Shown: positions 1 to 8,001 of the stretch, piece by piece
Numbering within the stretch: the first letter of the stretch is position 1
How the letters are laid out: every line of letters starts with the position of its first letter
DNA from: Candidatus Nomurabacteria bacterium RIFOXYD2_FULL_35_12
Lineage (GTDB): Bacteria > Patescibacteriota > Minisyncoccia > Phycocordibacterales > UBA9973
Assembly: GCA_001786365.1 (NCBI GenBank)
Contig: MFWK01000022.1
Coordinates: 6,735 to 70,734, forward strand
DNA: 64,000 bases
Direction: 5' to 3'
Notes under the pieces: model-generated
What the model was told of the DNA's origin: nothing
The model's database searches: none
Seen by the model: only the letters and a program-made list of their open reading frames with translations
Position numbers and translations under genes: made by a program

Positions 1-209
1 GATTTTGGAAGTTCTGGCGCGCCTTCATTATGCACACTCCAATTACTGCCTGAAAGAATTACTGCTTTTGGAGTATTATTTTTTAGCCATGCATCAACTT
101 TTTTTGGTGGTAATATCACGCTTCGCACTCCAAGCTCGCGTAAAGTTCTGCCAATAACGAGAGTATATTGTGAACCGTAATCTATTATAAGAATCTGTAT
201 TTTATCCAT
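1..209 (-). CDS. guaA: GMP synthase, N-terminal part (partial at window edge)
   Basis: The 69 codons seen encode the start of the class I glutamine amidotransferase domain of GMP synthase, which makes GMP from XMP with glutamine as nitrogen donor. The N-terminus reads MDKIQILIIDYGSQYTLVIG, with the family motif DYGSQYT followed by RxLRELGVRS, and later the loop LSGSNWSVHNEGAPELP, which matches the usual LSGGPxSVYxEGAP. The catalytic Cys and the synthetase domain lie beyond base 1. The ATG at 209 is chosen because it directly precedes the conserved core. It is divergent from guaB, the preceding step in GMP synthesis, which supports the call. The SGS in place of SGGP is a small deviation. Confidence 0.85.
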   Translation of the reverse strand, partial: MDKIQILIIDYGSQYTLVIGRTLRELGVRSVILPPKKVDAWLKNNTPKAVILSGSNWSVHNEGAPELPK

Positions 210-272
210 ATGGCTATGATATACGAAAATACAAAAAAGTGGAAGCTTTACTTCTCGGCAAGGTCTTTCTTA

Positions 273-302
273 TTTACACTGAGCTTATTTTTATGCTAAT
301 AT
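273..302 (+). promoter_or_regulatory. Putative guaB promoter
   Basis: TTTACA (273-278) and TAATAT (297-302) are separated by 18 bp. The predicted start of transcription lies only a few bases before the guaB ATG at 315, so the leader would be nearly absent. No Shine-Dalgarno sequence is visible. The spacing is by eye, not measured. Confidence 0.45.
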
Positions 303-314
303 AAAAAATATAAT

Positions 315-1793
315 ATGGCTTCAAAAAGAGGAGAAAATTTTCAGGAAGGTTTGACTTATGATGACATTTTACTCGTGCCTCAATATTCGGAGGTTTTGCC
401 TAGAGATGTAGATATAACTTCCCTTCTTACGAGAAACATTAAATTAAATGTTCCAGTTGTCTCAGCGGCGATGGACACAGTCACAGAGGCATCGATGGCT
501 ATAGCGATGGCGCAAGAAGGCGGAATAGGAATTATTCACAAAAATATGAGCATTGAAGAACAGGCCAAACAAGTTCGTAAAGTAAAGCGTTCTGAAAGCG
601 GAATGATTCATGACCCGATAACTCTAGAAGGGAGTGCTTTACTTAAAGAAGCTGTGACTTTAATGAAAGAAAATAAAATCGGTGGCATACCGATAGTAGA
701 TAAAAATATGCACTTGCTCGGAATTCTAACGAATCGTGATTTGAGATTTCAGAAAAATTTAGAGCTTCCTGTCAGTGATATAATGACAAAAAATAATTTG
801 ATAACTGGCGGTCTCGGCACCGACCTAAAAGAAGCAGAGAAAATTTTAACAAAACACAAAGTAGAAAAATTGCCATTGGTGGACAAACAAAATAAATTAA
901 TCGGCCTCATTACTTATAAAGACATAATGAAAGTAAAATCTCGTCCAAATTCTTGCCGAGATGGTTTTGGCCGGCTACGAGTAGGTGCGGCGGTGGGAGT
1001 GACGTCTGACACATTAGACAGAGTTCGTGCTCTTTTTCAGAATGGTGTAGATGTGGTAGCTATAGACACAGCCCATGGGCATTCCAAAGGAGTGATAGAT
1101 ATGTTAAAGAAAATAAAAAAGGAATTTCCAAAATTAGAAGTGATTGTGGGAAATATTGCCACAGGCGAGGCAGCGAAAGATTTAATTAAAGCCGGAGCGG
1201 ACGCCGTAAAAGTAGGTATAGGACCGGGATCAATATGTACCACTCGAGTCATTGCTGGTGTGGGCTATCCACAATTTTCAGCCGTTTATGAAGTCGCATC
1301 AGCGATAAAAGGCTCTGGTGTGCCGATTATTGCTGATGGAGGAATCAGGCATACAGGAGACGTGGGAAAAGCGCTTGCAGCTGGAGCTAGTTCTATAATG
1401 GCAGGTTCCCTTTTTGCTGGTGTGGAAGAATCCCCCGGTGAAACTATAATTTTTGAAAGTAGAAAATATAAAACTTATCGCGGAATGGGTTCAATCGAAG
1501 CCATGAAGCAAGGTTCCAAAGATAGATATTTTCAAGATGCAGAAGATGATATAAAGAAACTTGTGCCAGAAGGAATCGTCGGCAGAGTTTCTTTTAAGGG
1601 CGGACTTTCTGAAATTATTTATCAGCTCGTAGGCGGACTTCGCGCTGGTATGGGATATTGCGGATCAAAAGATATTAAAACTCTACAGAAAAAAGCGAAA
1701 TTTGTTAAAATTACACAGTCTGGCATAGAAGAGAGTCACCCACACGATGTTATTATTACAAAAGAAGCACCTAATTATAGTGTAGGAAATTAA
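315..1793 (+). CDS. guaB: Inosine-5'-monophosphate dehydrogenase
   Basis: This enzyme oxidises IMP to XMP with NAD+, the committed step to guanine nucleotides. The 492-residue length is typical. The catalytic barrel is split by a CBS-domain pair at about residues 95-205. The active-site loop [11 protein letters not shown] carries the catalytic Cys at residue 308. The mobile flap with YRGMGS and the [21 protein letters not shown] region are present near the C-terminus. The start ATG sits just downstream of a promoter-like pair. The stop is followed after 3 bases by purA, so the two branch-point genes (IMP to GMP and IMP to AMP) are probably cotranscribed. No oddities are seen. Confidence 0.97.
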   Translation: MASKRGENFQEGLTYDDILLVPQYSEVLPRDVDITSLLTRNIKLNVPVVSAAMDTVTEASMAIAMAQEGGIGIIHKNMSIEEQAKQVRKVKRSESGMIHDPITLEGSALLKEAVTLMKENKIGGIPIVDKNMHLLGILTNRDLRFQKNLELPVSDIMTKNNLITGGLGTDLKEAEKILTKHKVEKLPLVDKQNKLIGLITYKDIMKVKSRPNSCRDGFGRLRVGAAVGVTSDTLDRVRALFQNGVDVVAIDTAHGHSKGVIDMLKKIKKEFPKLEVIVGNIATGEAAKDLIKAGADAVKVGIGPGSICTTRVIAGVGYPQFSAVYEVASAIKGSGVPIIADGGIRHTGDVGKALAAGASSIMAGSLFAGVEESPGETIIFESRKYKTYRGMGSIEAMKQGSKDRYFQDAEDDIKKLVPEGIVGRVSFKGGLSEIIYQLVGGLRAGMGYCGSKDIKTLQKKAKFVKITQSGIEESHPHDVIITKEAPNYSVGN

Positions 1794-1796
1794 AAA

Positions 1797-3176
1797 ATGG
1801 CAAATAAAATTTTAAAAATAAAAAAAGCCTGCCCGCCATCGCTACGCTCAGGCGTAAGCGGGCGGGGATTTATTGATGCGGTTGTGGGTTTGCAATGGGG
1901 AGATGAGGGAAAAGGAAAAAATATTGATGAACTTCTTTCGAGCGGAGTGTATTCTGCAGTGGCACGTTTTCATGGAGGAGCAAATGCAGGCCACACCATA
2001 AAATCTGGGAAATTAACTTTCATAGGACATATTATTCCCTCTGGTTGCCTTAGGAAAAATATAGAATTATATATCGGCAACGGTGTAGTTGTAGATGTCG
2101 TGTCTTTGATTAATGAAATTCACCAGCTTAAAGATTTAGGTTTTGACGTAAAAAATCGTCTTTATATTTCTAATCGCGCAAAATTAGTTTCCTATTTGCA
2201 TCCATTTTTGGATCAAGCGGATGAACACAGAAGAAGCAAAGGTGGAGCGAAGATAGGCACCACCAGCCGAGGCATCGGTCCGGTTTATAGTGACGTGCGA
2301 GCCAGAAAAGCGCTTTTGATCGGCGATATTTTATTGCCGGATTTTGAGCAAAAGCAAAAAACTCTCTCGGAATTTCATATGAACCTTCTCAATATGTATA
2401 AAGATAAATATGGTTTTGAAATTAATATAGAAAAAATAAATGAAGCTAAAGAAAAATGGCAGGATGGTTTGAAAGAGCTAAAGAAATTGCAAATTTGTGA
2501 TTTGTCATTTTTAATTCAACAAAGATTAAATGCTGGAAAGAACATTTTAGCGGAAGGCGCACAGGCTGTGATGCTCGATATTGATTTTGGAGATTATCCA
2601 AATGTTACGAGCAGTAATACCCTTCCAGCAAATGTTTGCCTCGGCCTAGGTGTGCCTCATACTTACTTGCGGGATATTTACGGCGTGATAAAAGCTTATA
2701 CCACAAAAGTCGGCGGTGGAACTTTTCCAGCTAGAATAAAAGATGAGGCTCTTGAGAAAGCTTTTCAAAAAGCTGGCAATGAATTTGGCGCAACAACAGG
2801 CAGGCCTCGAATGTGCGGATGGCTAGACTTGTTTGCCCTTCGTCATGCTATCGGACTTTCAGGAGTAAATAGAATTTTCATAAATAAAGCAGACATCTGC
2901 CTTTCCGAAAAAGTAAAAGTTGTGACTGGATACAAAAAGGCTGGGAAAATTATGAAAGAATTTCCACTTTATTTAAGTGAAGTGTCAGATGTGGCAACTG
3001 AAGAAATTTCGGGCTGGGGTGGTGAAAATTTTGGAGTTAATGACAAGAAAAAAGTTTCAAAAGAACTTGGTTCATATTTAAAATATATAAAATCTAAACT
3101 CGCTGATTTAGGAGTAAAAATCATCTCCGTCGGCACCGGCCCAGACCGTGACCATTTCTTTAAGTGGGATAAATAA
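1797..3176 (+). CDS. purA: Adenylosuccinate synthetase
   Basis: It joins IMP and aspartate with GTP hydrolysis, the first step from IMP to AMP. The signature VGLQWGDEGKGK lies near residue 30, and GGANAGHT, TTSRGIGP and the C-terminal ISVGTGPDRD region are all present. The length of 459 exceeds the usual ~430. Most of the excess is an N-terminal extension in which residues about 11-24 (CPPSLRSGVSGRG) are encoded by a GC-rich palindrome, whereas the family normally starts a few residues before VGLQWGDEG. The gene begins 3 bases after guaB, so translation is likely coupled. The extension is probably a tolerated insertion at a flexible end. Confidence 0.96.
   Translation: MANKILKIKKACPPSLRSGVSGRGFIDAVVGLQWGDEGKGKNIDELLSSGVYSAVARFHGGANAGHTIKSGKLTFIGHIIPSGCLRKNIELYIGNGVVVDVVSLINEIHQLKDLGFDVKNRLYISNRAKLVSYLHPFLDQADEHRRSKGGAKIGTTSRGIGPVYSDVRARKALLIGDILLPDFEQKQKTLSEFHMNLLNMYKDKYGFEINIEKINEAKEKWQDGLKELKKLQICDLSFLIQQRLNAGKNILAEGAQAVMLDIDFGDYPNVTSSNTLPANVCLGLGVPHTYLRDIYGVIKAYTTKVGGGTFPARIKDEALEKAFQKAGNEFGATTGRPRMCGWLDLFALRHAIGLSGVNRIFINKADICLSEKVKVVTGYKKAGKIMKEFPLYLSEVSDVATEEISGWGGENFGVNDKKKVSKELGSYLKYIKSKLADLGVKIISVGTGPDRDHFFKWDK
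1827..1868. repeat. GC-rich palindrome inside the purA N-terminus
   Basis: CCCGCC...GGCGGG flanks an inner stem (CGCTACGC / GCGTAAGCG) with a short loop. It stands out in an A/T-rich context and encodes residues outside the conserved PurA core. Its architecture is like the other in-frame palindromes in this window, but no second copy of this exact sequence was found here. Confidence 0.6.
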
Positions 3177-3183
3177 GCATTTG

Positions 3184-3212
3184 TTGACATAAATGTGATG
3201 AAAGAATAATAT
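3184..3212 (+). promoter_or_regulatory. Promoter of the membrane-protein gene at 3285
   Basis: Perfect -35 TTGACA (3184-3189), 17-bp spacer, -10 TAATAT (3207-3212). It lies 8 bases after the purA stop. The predicted leader is about 65 bases and ends in a strong Shine-Dalgarno sequence, unlike most genes in this window. Confidence 0.7.
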
Positions 3213-3284
3213 AAATTTAAATCAAGTGGGCAATTCAGCTCATTTAATTGTGTAATTGTAGTGTTCCTTGAAAGGAGGAAAGTC

Positions 3285-3851
3285 ATGATAACGAGTAGCT
3301 TCTTGGTTGGTGTGTTGGTTTTTTTGTTTGGGTTTTTCTGTGTTTTCGTCTCAGGACGAGCAACGAAAGATTTCAAAATCACAATGGAGTTGTCAAAATC
3401 TTCTCACCTTTGGATGAAGGTGGCTGTTCTTTGTGTGGTAGGAGGAATAGCAACCATTTATGGTTCATATCTCATTTTGGAAATTTCTACTGCTAATGGA
3501 CGACTGATCACTGAACTCCCGCCCGCAGGGACTTTGTTCGAGATTAAGAATCTCGGAAATGTTGGAGAAAATGTGAAGGAGTCCAGTAAAGCAAATCGAG
3601 AAAAGAAGATTGTGGCGATGCGTCGTTTGAGAATCGAAAACAAATCGGTTCCTTATTACGCTTCAGCAACTCAATACTACGATGCCTCAACTCTCAACAT
3701 CAGTGGTTTCGTTAGAGGAAACATTGTGGAAGTCGAAGAACATTTCGGCTCACGAACACTCGTCGCTCTCAAACCAGAATTTCTGAAGTTTTTGAAATTC
3801 TGGTGTCTTGGTAATACGAGTGACCCTTGGAGAGAAAGAGACGATGAGTAG
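3285..3851 (+). CDS. Hypothetical protein with two membrane segments
   Basis: I do not recognise this 188-residue protein. It has a hydrophobic N-terminus (about residues 3-23) and a second hydrophobic segment (about 47-68), followed by a roughly 115-residue soluble part rich in Lys, Arg and Glu with no known motif. The ATG at 3285 is chosen because AAAGGAGG lies at ideal distance upstream; a GTG at 3261 would put the Shine-Dalgarno inside the gene. It has a consensus promoter and a clear terminator of its own, so it is a stand-alone unit. Base composition looks more GC-rich than its neighbours, suggesting acquisition from elsewhere. Confidence 0.75.
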   Translation: MITSSFLVGVLVFLFGFFCVFVSGRATKDFKITMELSKSSHLWMKVAVLCVVGGIATIYGSYLILEISTANGRLITELPPAGTLFEIKNLGNVGENVKESSKANREKKIVAMRRLRIENKSVPYYASATQYYDASTLNISGFVRGNIVEVEEHFGSRTLVALKPEFLKFLKFWCLGNTSDPWRERDDE

Positions 3852-3922
3852 TTGAGAGAAGGTTTCTCGTTGACATAACAAAGGAATGGTGACTTCCTTT
3901 TAGTAGAATCGTCACAACATCG

Positions 3923-3949
3923 GGCCTGGAATATTCCAGGCCTTTTAAT
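3923..3949 (+). terminator. Rho-independent terminator
   Basis: A fully palindromic 20-mer, GGCCTGGAATATTCCAGGCC, is followed by TTTTAATTTTT. It ends the transcript of the membrane-protein gene and lies at the 3' end of the convergent purD. The T-run is only on the + side. Confidence 0.85.
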
Positions 3950-5240
3950 TTTTAATTTCTAAAGCAGATTTGCCTATATCTTTTCTGTATTGCATCCCGT
4001 CAAAAGAAATTTTTTCGATAGCTTTATACACTTTTTTTAGCGCTTCTTCTAAGGTATTTCCAATAGCTGAAACTCCGAGTACTCGCCCACCATTAGTTGT
4101 GAGGTCTTGCCTCACAATTTTTGTGCCAGCGTGAAAGACGACGATATCAGGTTGCATTTTTGCTTCTTCAACACCTGAGATTACTTTCTCTTTTTCATAA
4201 GATCCTGGATATCCGCCAGAAGCGAGAGCAATATTGCAGGCAAAAGTGTCTTTCTTCCATTTTATTTCCAAATCTTTCAATTTTTCTTCTAAGCTTGCTT
4301 CCACGATATCAATAAAATCTGTTTCAAGGAGACGCATATACGCTTGGGTTTCCGGATCGCCGAAACGAGAATTAAATTCAAAAACTTTCGGCCCCTCGGC
4401 TGTGAGCATAATTCCCGGATATAATATTCCGACAAATGGTCTGCCCTCTTCTGCCATTTTAGCTATCGTAGGTGCAACGATTTCTTTTTCAATTCTTGTC
4501 ATCATGGCTTTATCTACAAAAGGTAGTGGCGCTATTACTCCCATTCCTCCCGTATTTGGGCCAACATTACCGTCAAATATGCGTTTATGGTCTTGGGACG
4601 ACGGAAACATTTTATAATTTTTTCCATCGGAAATAGCATGGATAGAAATTTCTATACCTGACAGATATTCTTCTATCACGACTTCATTTCCGGCACTTCC
4701 AAAAATTTTATTTACTAAAATATCTTCTAGGACTTTAAAAGCTTCTTCTTTTGTTTGGGCAACGGTCACGCCTTTACCGAGCGCGAGTCCACTCGCTTTT
4801 ATAACAATTGGTAATTTCCCTTTTTCTATAAAAAATTTAGCTTTTTTAAAATCAGTAAAAACTTCATATTTGGCAGTCGGAATTTTGTGTCTTTTCATAA
4901 AATCTTTTGCATATGCTTTAGACCATTCTAGTTCACTTGCATCCTTGGTCGGACCCCATATGCGTAAATTCTCAGCTTGGAAGGCATTTACTATACCTAA
5001 TGCCAATGGATCGTCTGGAAGTGCTAGAGTCAAATCTATTTTTTCTTTTTTTGCGAATTCGACAAGTTTAGGAATATCAGTCGCAGAAATAGCAACATTT
5101 GCGCCTAGCTCTAGAGTTCCGGCATTTCCAGGAGCAAAATATAAATTTTGTTTTTCTTTAGATTGAGCAATTTTCCAACCAATTGCGTGCTCTCTCCCTC
5201 CACTTCCTATTATTAAAATTTTCTGTTTTTCTTTATGCAT
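3945..5240 (-). CDS. purD: Phosphoribosylamine-glycine ligase (GAR synthetase)
   Basis: This ATP-grasp ligase joins phosphoribosylamine and glycine, the second step of de novo purine synthesis. The N-terminal motif IIGSGGREHAIGWKI (residues ~9-23), the ATP-grasp segment KASGLALGKGV, the GPNTGGMG substrate loop and the FNSRFGDPETQ metal-binding motif are all visible. The 431-residue length is normal. It is the last gene of the purine operon, 8 bases after purN. No terminator on its own strand is obvious. Confidence 0.96.
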   Translation of the reverse strand: MHKEKQKILIIGSGGREHAIGWKIAQSKEKQNLYFAPGNAGTLELGANVAISATDIPKLVEFAKKEKIDLTLALPDDPLALGIVNAFQAENLRIWGPTKDASELEWSKAYAKDFMKRHKIPTAKYEVFTDFKKAKFFIEKGKLPIVIKASGLALGKGVTVAQTKEEAFKVLEDILVNKIFGSAGNEVVIEEYLSGIEISIHAISDGKNYKMFPSSQDHKRIFDGNVGPNTGGMGVIAPLPFVDKAMMTRIEKEIVAPTIAKMAEEGRPFVGILYPGIMLTAEGPKVFEFNSRFGDPETQAYMRLLETDFIDIVEASLEEKLKDLEIKWKKDTFACNIALASGGYPGSYEKEKVISGVEEAKMQPDIVVFHAGTKIVRQDLTTNGGRVLGVSAIGNTLEEALKKVYKAIEKISFDGMQYRKDIGKSALEIKN

Positions 5241-5248
5241 TTTTGTAA

Positions 5249-5797
5249 TTATTTTAATTTTGCTAAAACTTCAACATATAATTCGTTTTCTTTTTTCTTT
5301 AATCTGTCATACAAAGATTCAACGGTATCATTTGGTTCTATTTTTTCAAAAGTTTTGCCTAAAACTGGTCCGAAATCAAAATTTAAAGTTAAAAAATGGA
5401 TGGATGAGCCTGCATAAGTAGATTTTTGATCTAAAAAGTTTTGGACGGCTTTACTCCCATACATTCCCTTATTCCATATACCTTCTGTATTATCAGGATT
5501 TAATGTTTTTCCTTCCATCGTATCTGGAATCAAGCCTGGATGTAAATTTAAAATTTTATTTTCATATTTTTTAATCATCTGATCAGGGATGATTTTTTTC
5601 CAACCCGCAAGACATATATAATCCGGCGATACTTTTTCTAAAATAGGCATAGCATTTTCCTTATCAGAAACTACTGCAGAAATTTCAGCATTTATTTTAC
5701 CTTCTGCTATTGCGTTTCTAATCGCTTTTAGATTAGTTTGGGCTCCTCCTTCATGAACTAAAAACGCTAATTTTATTTTATTTATTTGGGACATCAT
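5249..5797 (-). CDS. purN: Phosphoribosylglycinamide formyltransferase
   Basis: It transfers a formyl group from 10-formyl-tetrahydrofolate to GAR, the third purine step. The catalytic NLHPGLIP motif (Asn and His of the active site) lies near residue 104, and a later GSSIHF...DFGPVLG region supplies the conserved His and Asp. The phosphate-binding loop is divergent: GGAQTNLKAI where GSGSNLQAI is usual. The 182-residue length is slightly short. The start overlaps the end of purF by about 20 bases, implying coupled translation. Confidence 0.9.
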   Translation of the reverse strand: MMSQINKIKLAFLVHEGGAQTNLKAIRNAIAEGKINAEISAVVSDKENAMPILEKVSPDYICLAGWKKIIPDQMIKKYENKILNLHPGLIPDTMEGKTLNPDNTEGIWNKGMYGSKAVQNFLDQKSTYAGSSIHFLTLNFDFGPVLGKTFEKIEPNDTVESLYDRLKKKENELYVEVLAKLK

Positions 5798-7196
5798 AAC
5801 TTACCTCATCTTTGCGCTCTTTTAAATCAATAGGGTAAATACCAGTAAAGCAAGAAGTAGAGAGATGGTCTTCTGGCAGGCCGATAGATTTCAAAAGTCC
5901 TTTTAATGAAAGATAGTTTACCGATGTAGCTCCGAGGAATTTACAAATTTCTGAAACAGTTTTATGGGAAGCAATAAGATCATTTTGGTTTGGAGTATCC
6001 ATGCCATAAAAATCCGGAAAACGGATAGGTGGAGAAGAAATTATAAGGTGTACTTCTTTTGCGCCGTTTTCAAATAATGTTTTTACTAATCTTTTCATTG
6101 TATTACCTCGCACTATTGAGTCGTCTATGACTGCTATTTTCTTGCCTTTTAGGACATCAGGAAGCGGAATGAGTTTAAGTGCTACGCTGTGTTTGCGTGA
6201 TTTTTTATCTGGTTCAATGAAAGTCCTGTGAACATAGCGATTTTTTACTAGAGCCATTTCTATTGGTATACCAGATACTTCACTGTATCCGAGTGACACA
6301 GGGGTGGCTGTATCTGGCACAGGCACTATCGCATCAACTTTTATCTTAAATTCACGCGCTAATTCTTTTCCGAAATTTTTTCTAACTTCATATATTAGTT
6401 TTCCATTTAAAACGCTGTCGGGTCTAGCAAAATAAACATATTCAAAAATATCATGTTTTGGATTTGATTTTTCTATTTGTACGCTTTTTATTCCCTTTTC
6501 ATTTATGATGAGCATTTCTCCCGGCTCTATCTCTCTGATAATCGTCGCGCCAATTGTTTTTATTGCGCAGGTTTCAGAAGCTATAATATATCCATCATTT
6601 ATCTTTCCGAGCGCAAGCGGGCGCATTCCAAAAGTATCTCGAACAGCAACTAAATTATTTTTATCCATCATTACCATTGAAAATGCTCCAGTCATGAGAG
6701 GATAAGCTTTTTTAACAGATTCTTCTATAGAATTCCCTTCTTTTGTGTAAAATTCAATCGTATCAGCAACGAGTTCAGAGTCCGAACGATTTTTTTGTAA
6801 AGCTTTCTTGGATGCCAAGAAATTTTCAAGCGCTCTAACGCTTGGCAGATTACCATTGTGTGCTAAAGCAAAAGTTTCTTTTTTATTTATGACGGGTTGA
6901 GCGTGGTCTAATGCACTACCACCAGATGTAGAATATCTATTGTGGCCGATTGCTATGTGTCCTTTTAAATCTTTTATATTTTTTTCTGTATAAACCTGAG
7001 CGACGAGTCCAGCGCCTTTGTGTGTAAAGAGCCTTTTTCCGTTGCTTGTGGTTATACCTGAGGCTTCTTGGCCCCTATGTTGTAAGGCAAACAAGCTAAA
7101 AAAGGCTAATTTAGAAACGGGTAACCCCTTACCGTATATTCCTACGATTCCGCACTTTTCTTTTAATTCATCTATCATATTGTTAATTTCCGCCAA
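5778..7196 (-). CDS. purF: Amidophosphoribosyltransferase
   Basis: It makes phosphoribosylamine from PRPP and glutamine, the committed step of purine synthesis. The N-terminal nucleophile domain has EKCGIVGIYG with catalytic Cys at residue 15, so either a short propeptide is removed or translation starts at Met7 (7178). The PRPP-binding motif VIDDSIVRGNT is in the C-terminal half, and CFTGIYP near the end is typical. Starting at 7196 it overlaps the tail of purQ by 14 bases. That tail is itself made by a palindrome. Confidence 0.96.
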   Translation of the reverse strand: MAEINNMIDELKEKCGIVGIYGKGLPVSKLAFFSLFALQHRGQEASGITTSNGKRLFTHKGAGLVAQVYTEKNIKDLKGHIAIGHNRYSTSGGSALDHAQPVINKKETFALAHNGNLPSVRALENFLASKKALQKNRSDSELVADTIEFYTKEGNSIEESVKKAYPLMTGAFSMVMMDKNNLVAVRDTFGMRPLALGKINDGYIIASETCAIKTIGATIIREIEPGEMLIINEKGIKSVQIEKSNPKHDIFEYVYFARPDSVLNGKLIYEVRKNFGKELAREFKIKVDAIVPVPDTATPVSLGYSEVSGIPIEMALVKNRYVHRTFIEPDKKSRKHSVALKLIPLPDVLKGKKIAVIDDSIVRGNTMKRLVKTLFENGAKEVHLIISSPPIRFPDFYGMDTPNQNDLIASHKTVSEICKFLGATSVNYLSLKGLLKSIGLPEDHLSTSCFTGIYPIDLKERKDEVSYDVPNK

Positions 7197-7968
7197 AGGC
7201 GGATCCGCCTCGGGCGGAAAAATATTTAACTGCGTTTTTAAAAATTTGTAGTCCTTTACCTTCTTTTGAAACTTTTTTATTCATATACCACAATGGACTT
7301 TGGTGTGAAAACATTGCTCGCTCTGGATGGGGCATCATTCCGAGGACCCTCCCATTATATGCTAAAACTCCAGCGATGTCATATTTTGCTCCGTTTGGAT
7401 TATATTCTAGATTTTGGAACTTGCAAATTTCTCCTTTTGTATATTTAAATGCTATCTGGTTATTTTTCTGTAAATTTTTGTAACCTTCTTTACTTGTTGT
7501 ATATTTACCCTCTCCGTGTGCTATCGGAAGCGATATTTTAGTGATTCCTTTGAGCCAAGGACTTTTTTTATTTTTTATTTCTAGATCCACCCATCGGTCA
7601 ATATATTGTCCATTTTTGTTGTGTGCCAAAGCACCCGGTAAAATACCCAGATTCGTCATAATTTGGAAACCATTGCAAATACCTATGGCTAGCGTGTCGC
7701 GGGACAAGAATTCTTCCAATTCTTTTGCTAAGTGATTTTTAAATTTATTTGCATAAGCTTTTCCACTACCTGTGTCGTCGCCATAAGAAAATCCGCCAGG
7801 GAAAACAAGCACTTGATATTCTGAAAGCATTTTAGGCTTGGCTATAAGATCATTGATGTGGATTATGTCTGCTTTTCCTCCCAAAGAGTCAAAAGCGAAT
7901 TTTGTCTCTTCTTCGCAATTGAGTCCATATCCTGACATTATTATGATTTTTGGCTTTTTATTTTTCAT
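7183..7968 (-). CDS. purQ: Phosphoribosylformylglycinamidine synthase, glutaminase subunit
   Basis: This class I amidotransferase releases ammonia for PurL in FGAM synthesis. The nucleophile elbow GICNGFQIMTNLG contains the catalytic Cys, and the His/Glu pair occurs in MMPHPERA. PFPGGFSYGDD-like FPGGFSYGDD near residue 55 is diagnostic. Length is 261. The last 13 residues (SARGGSAFGGN and neighbours) are encoded by a double-hairpin palindrome and look like a non-native extension. The separate PurQ fits the PurL encoded two genes upstream, which lacks a glutaminase domain. Confidence 0.94.
   Translation of the reverse strand: MKNKKPKIIIMSGYGLNCEEETKFAFDSLGGKADIIHINDLIAKPKMLSEYQVLVFPGGFSYGDDTGSGKAYANKFKNHLAKELEEFLSRDTLAIGICNGFQIMTNLGILPGALAHNKNGQYIDRWVDLEIKNKKSPWLKGITKISLPIAHGEGKYTTSKEGYKNLQKNNQIAFKYTKGEICKFQNLEYNPNGAKYDIAGVLAYNGRVLGMMPHPERAMFSHQSPLWYMNKKVSKEGKGLQIFKNAVKYFSARGGSAFGGN
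7187..7220. repeat. Double-hairpin palindrome forming the purQ C-terminus
   Basis: CCGCCaaaGGCGG followed by CCGCCtcgGGCGG, with GGCGGATCCGCC at the centre. On the coding strand it encodes SARGGSAFGGN just before the purQ stop. A second copy in the same orientation and frame is in the acetolactate-synthase-like gene at 39211-39241. Confidence 0.8.
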
Positions 7969-8001
7969 TTTTATCTGCGGAGGACTGTCCTCCGCTAAGT
8001 T

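Noticed and set aside
2969..3382. Open frame on the minus strand across the end of purA
   Set aside because: It is antisense to the well-supported purA and the 3285 gene, with no family match.
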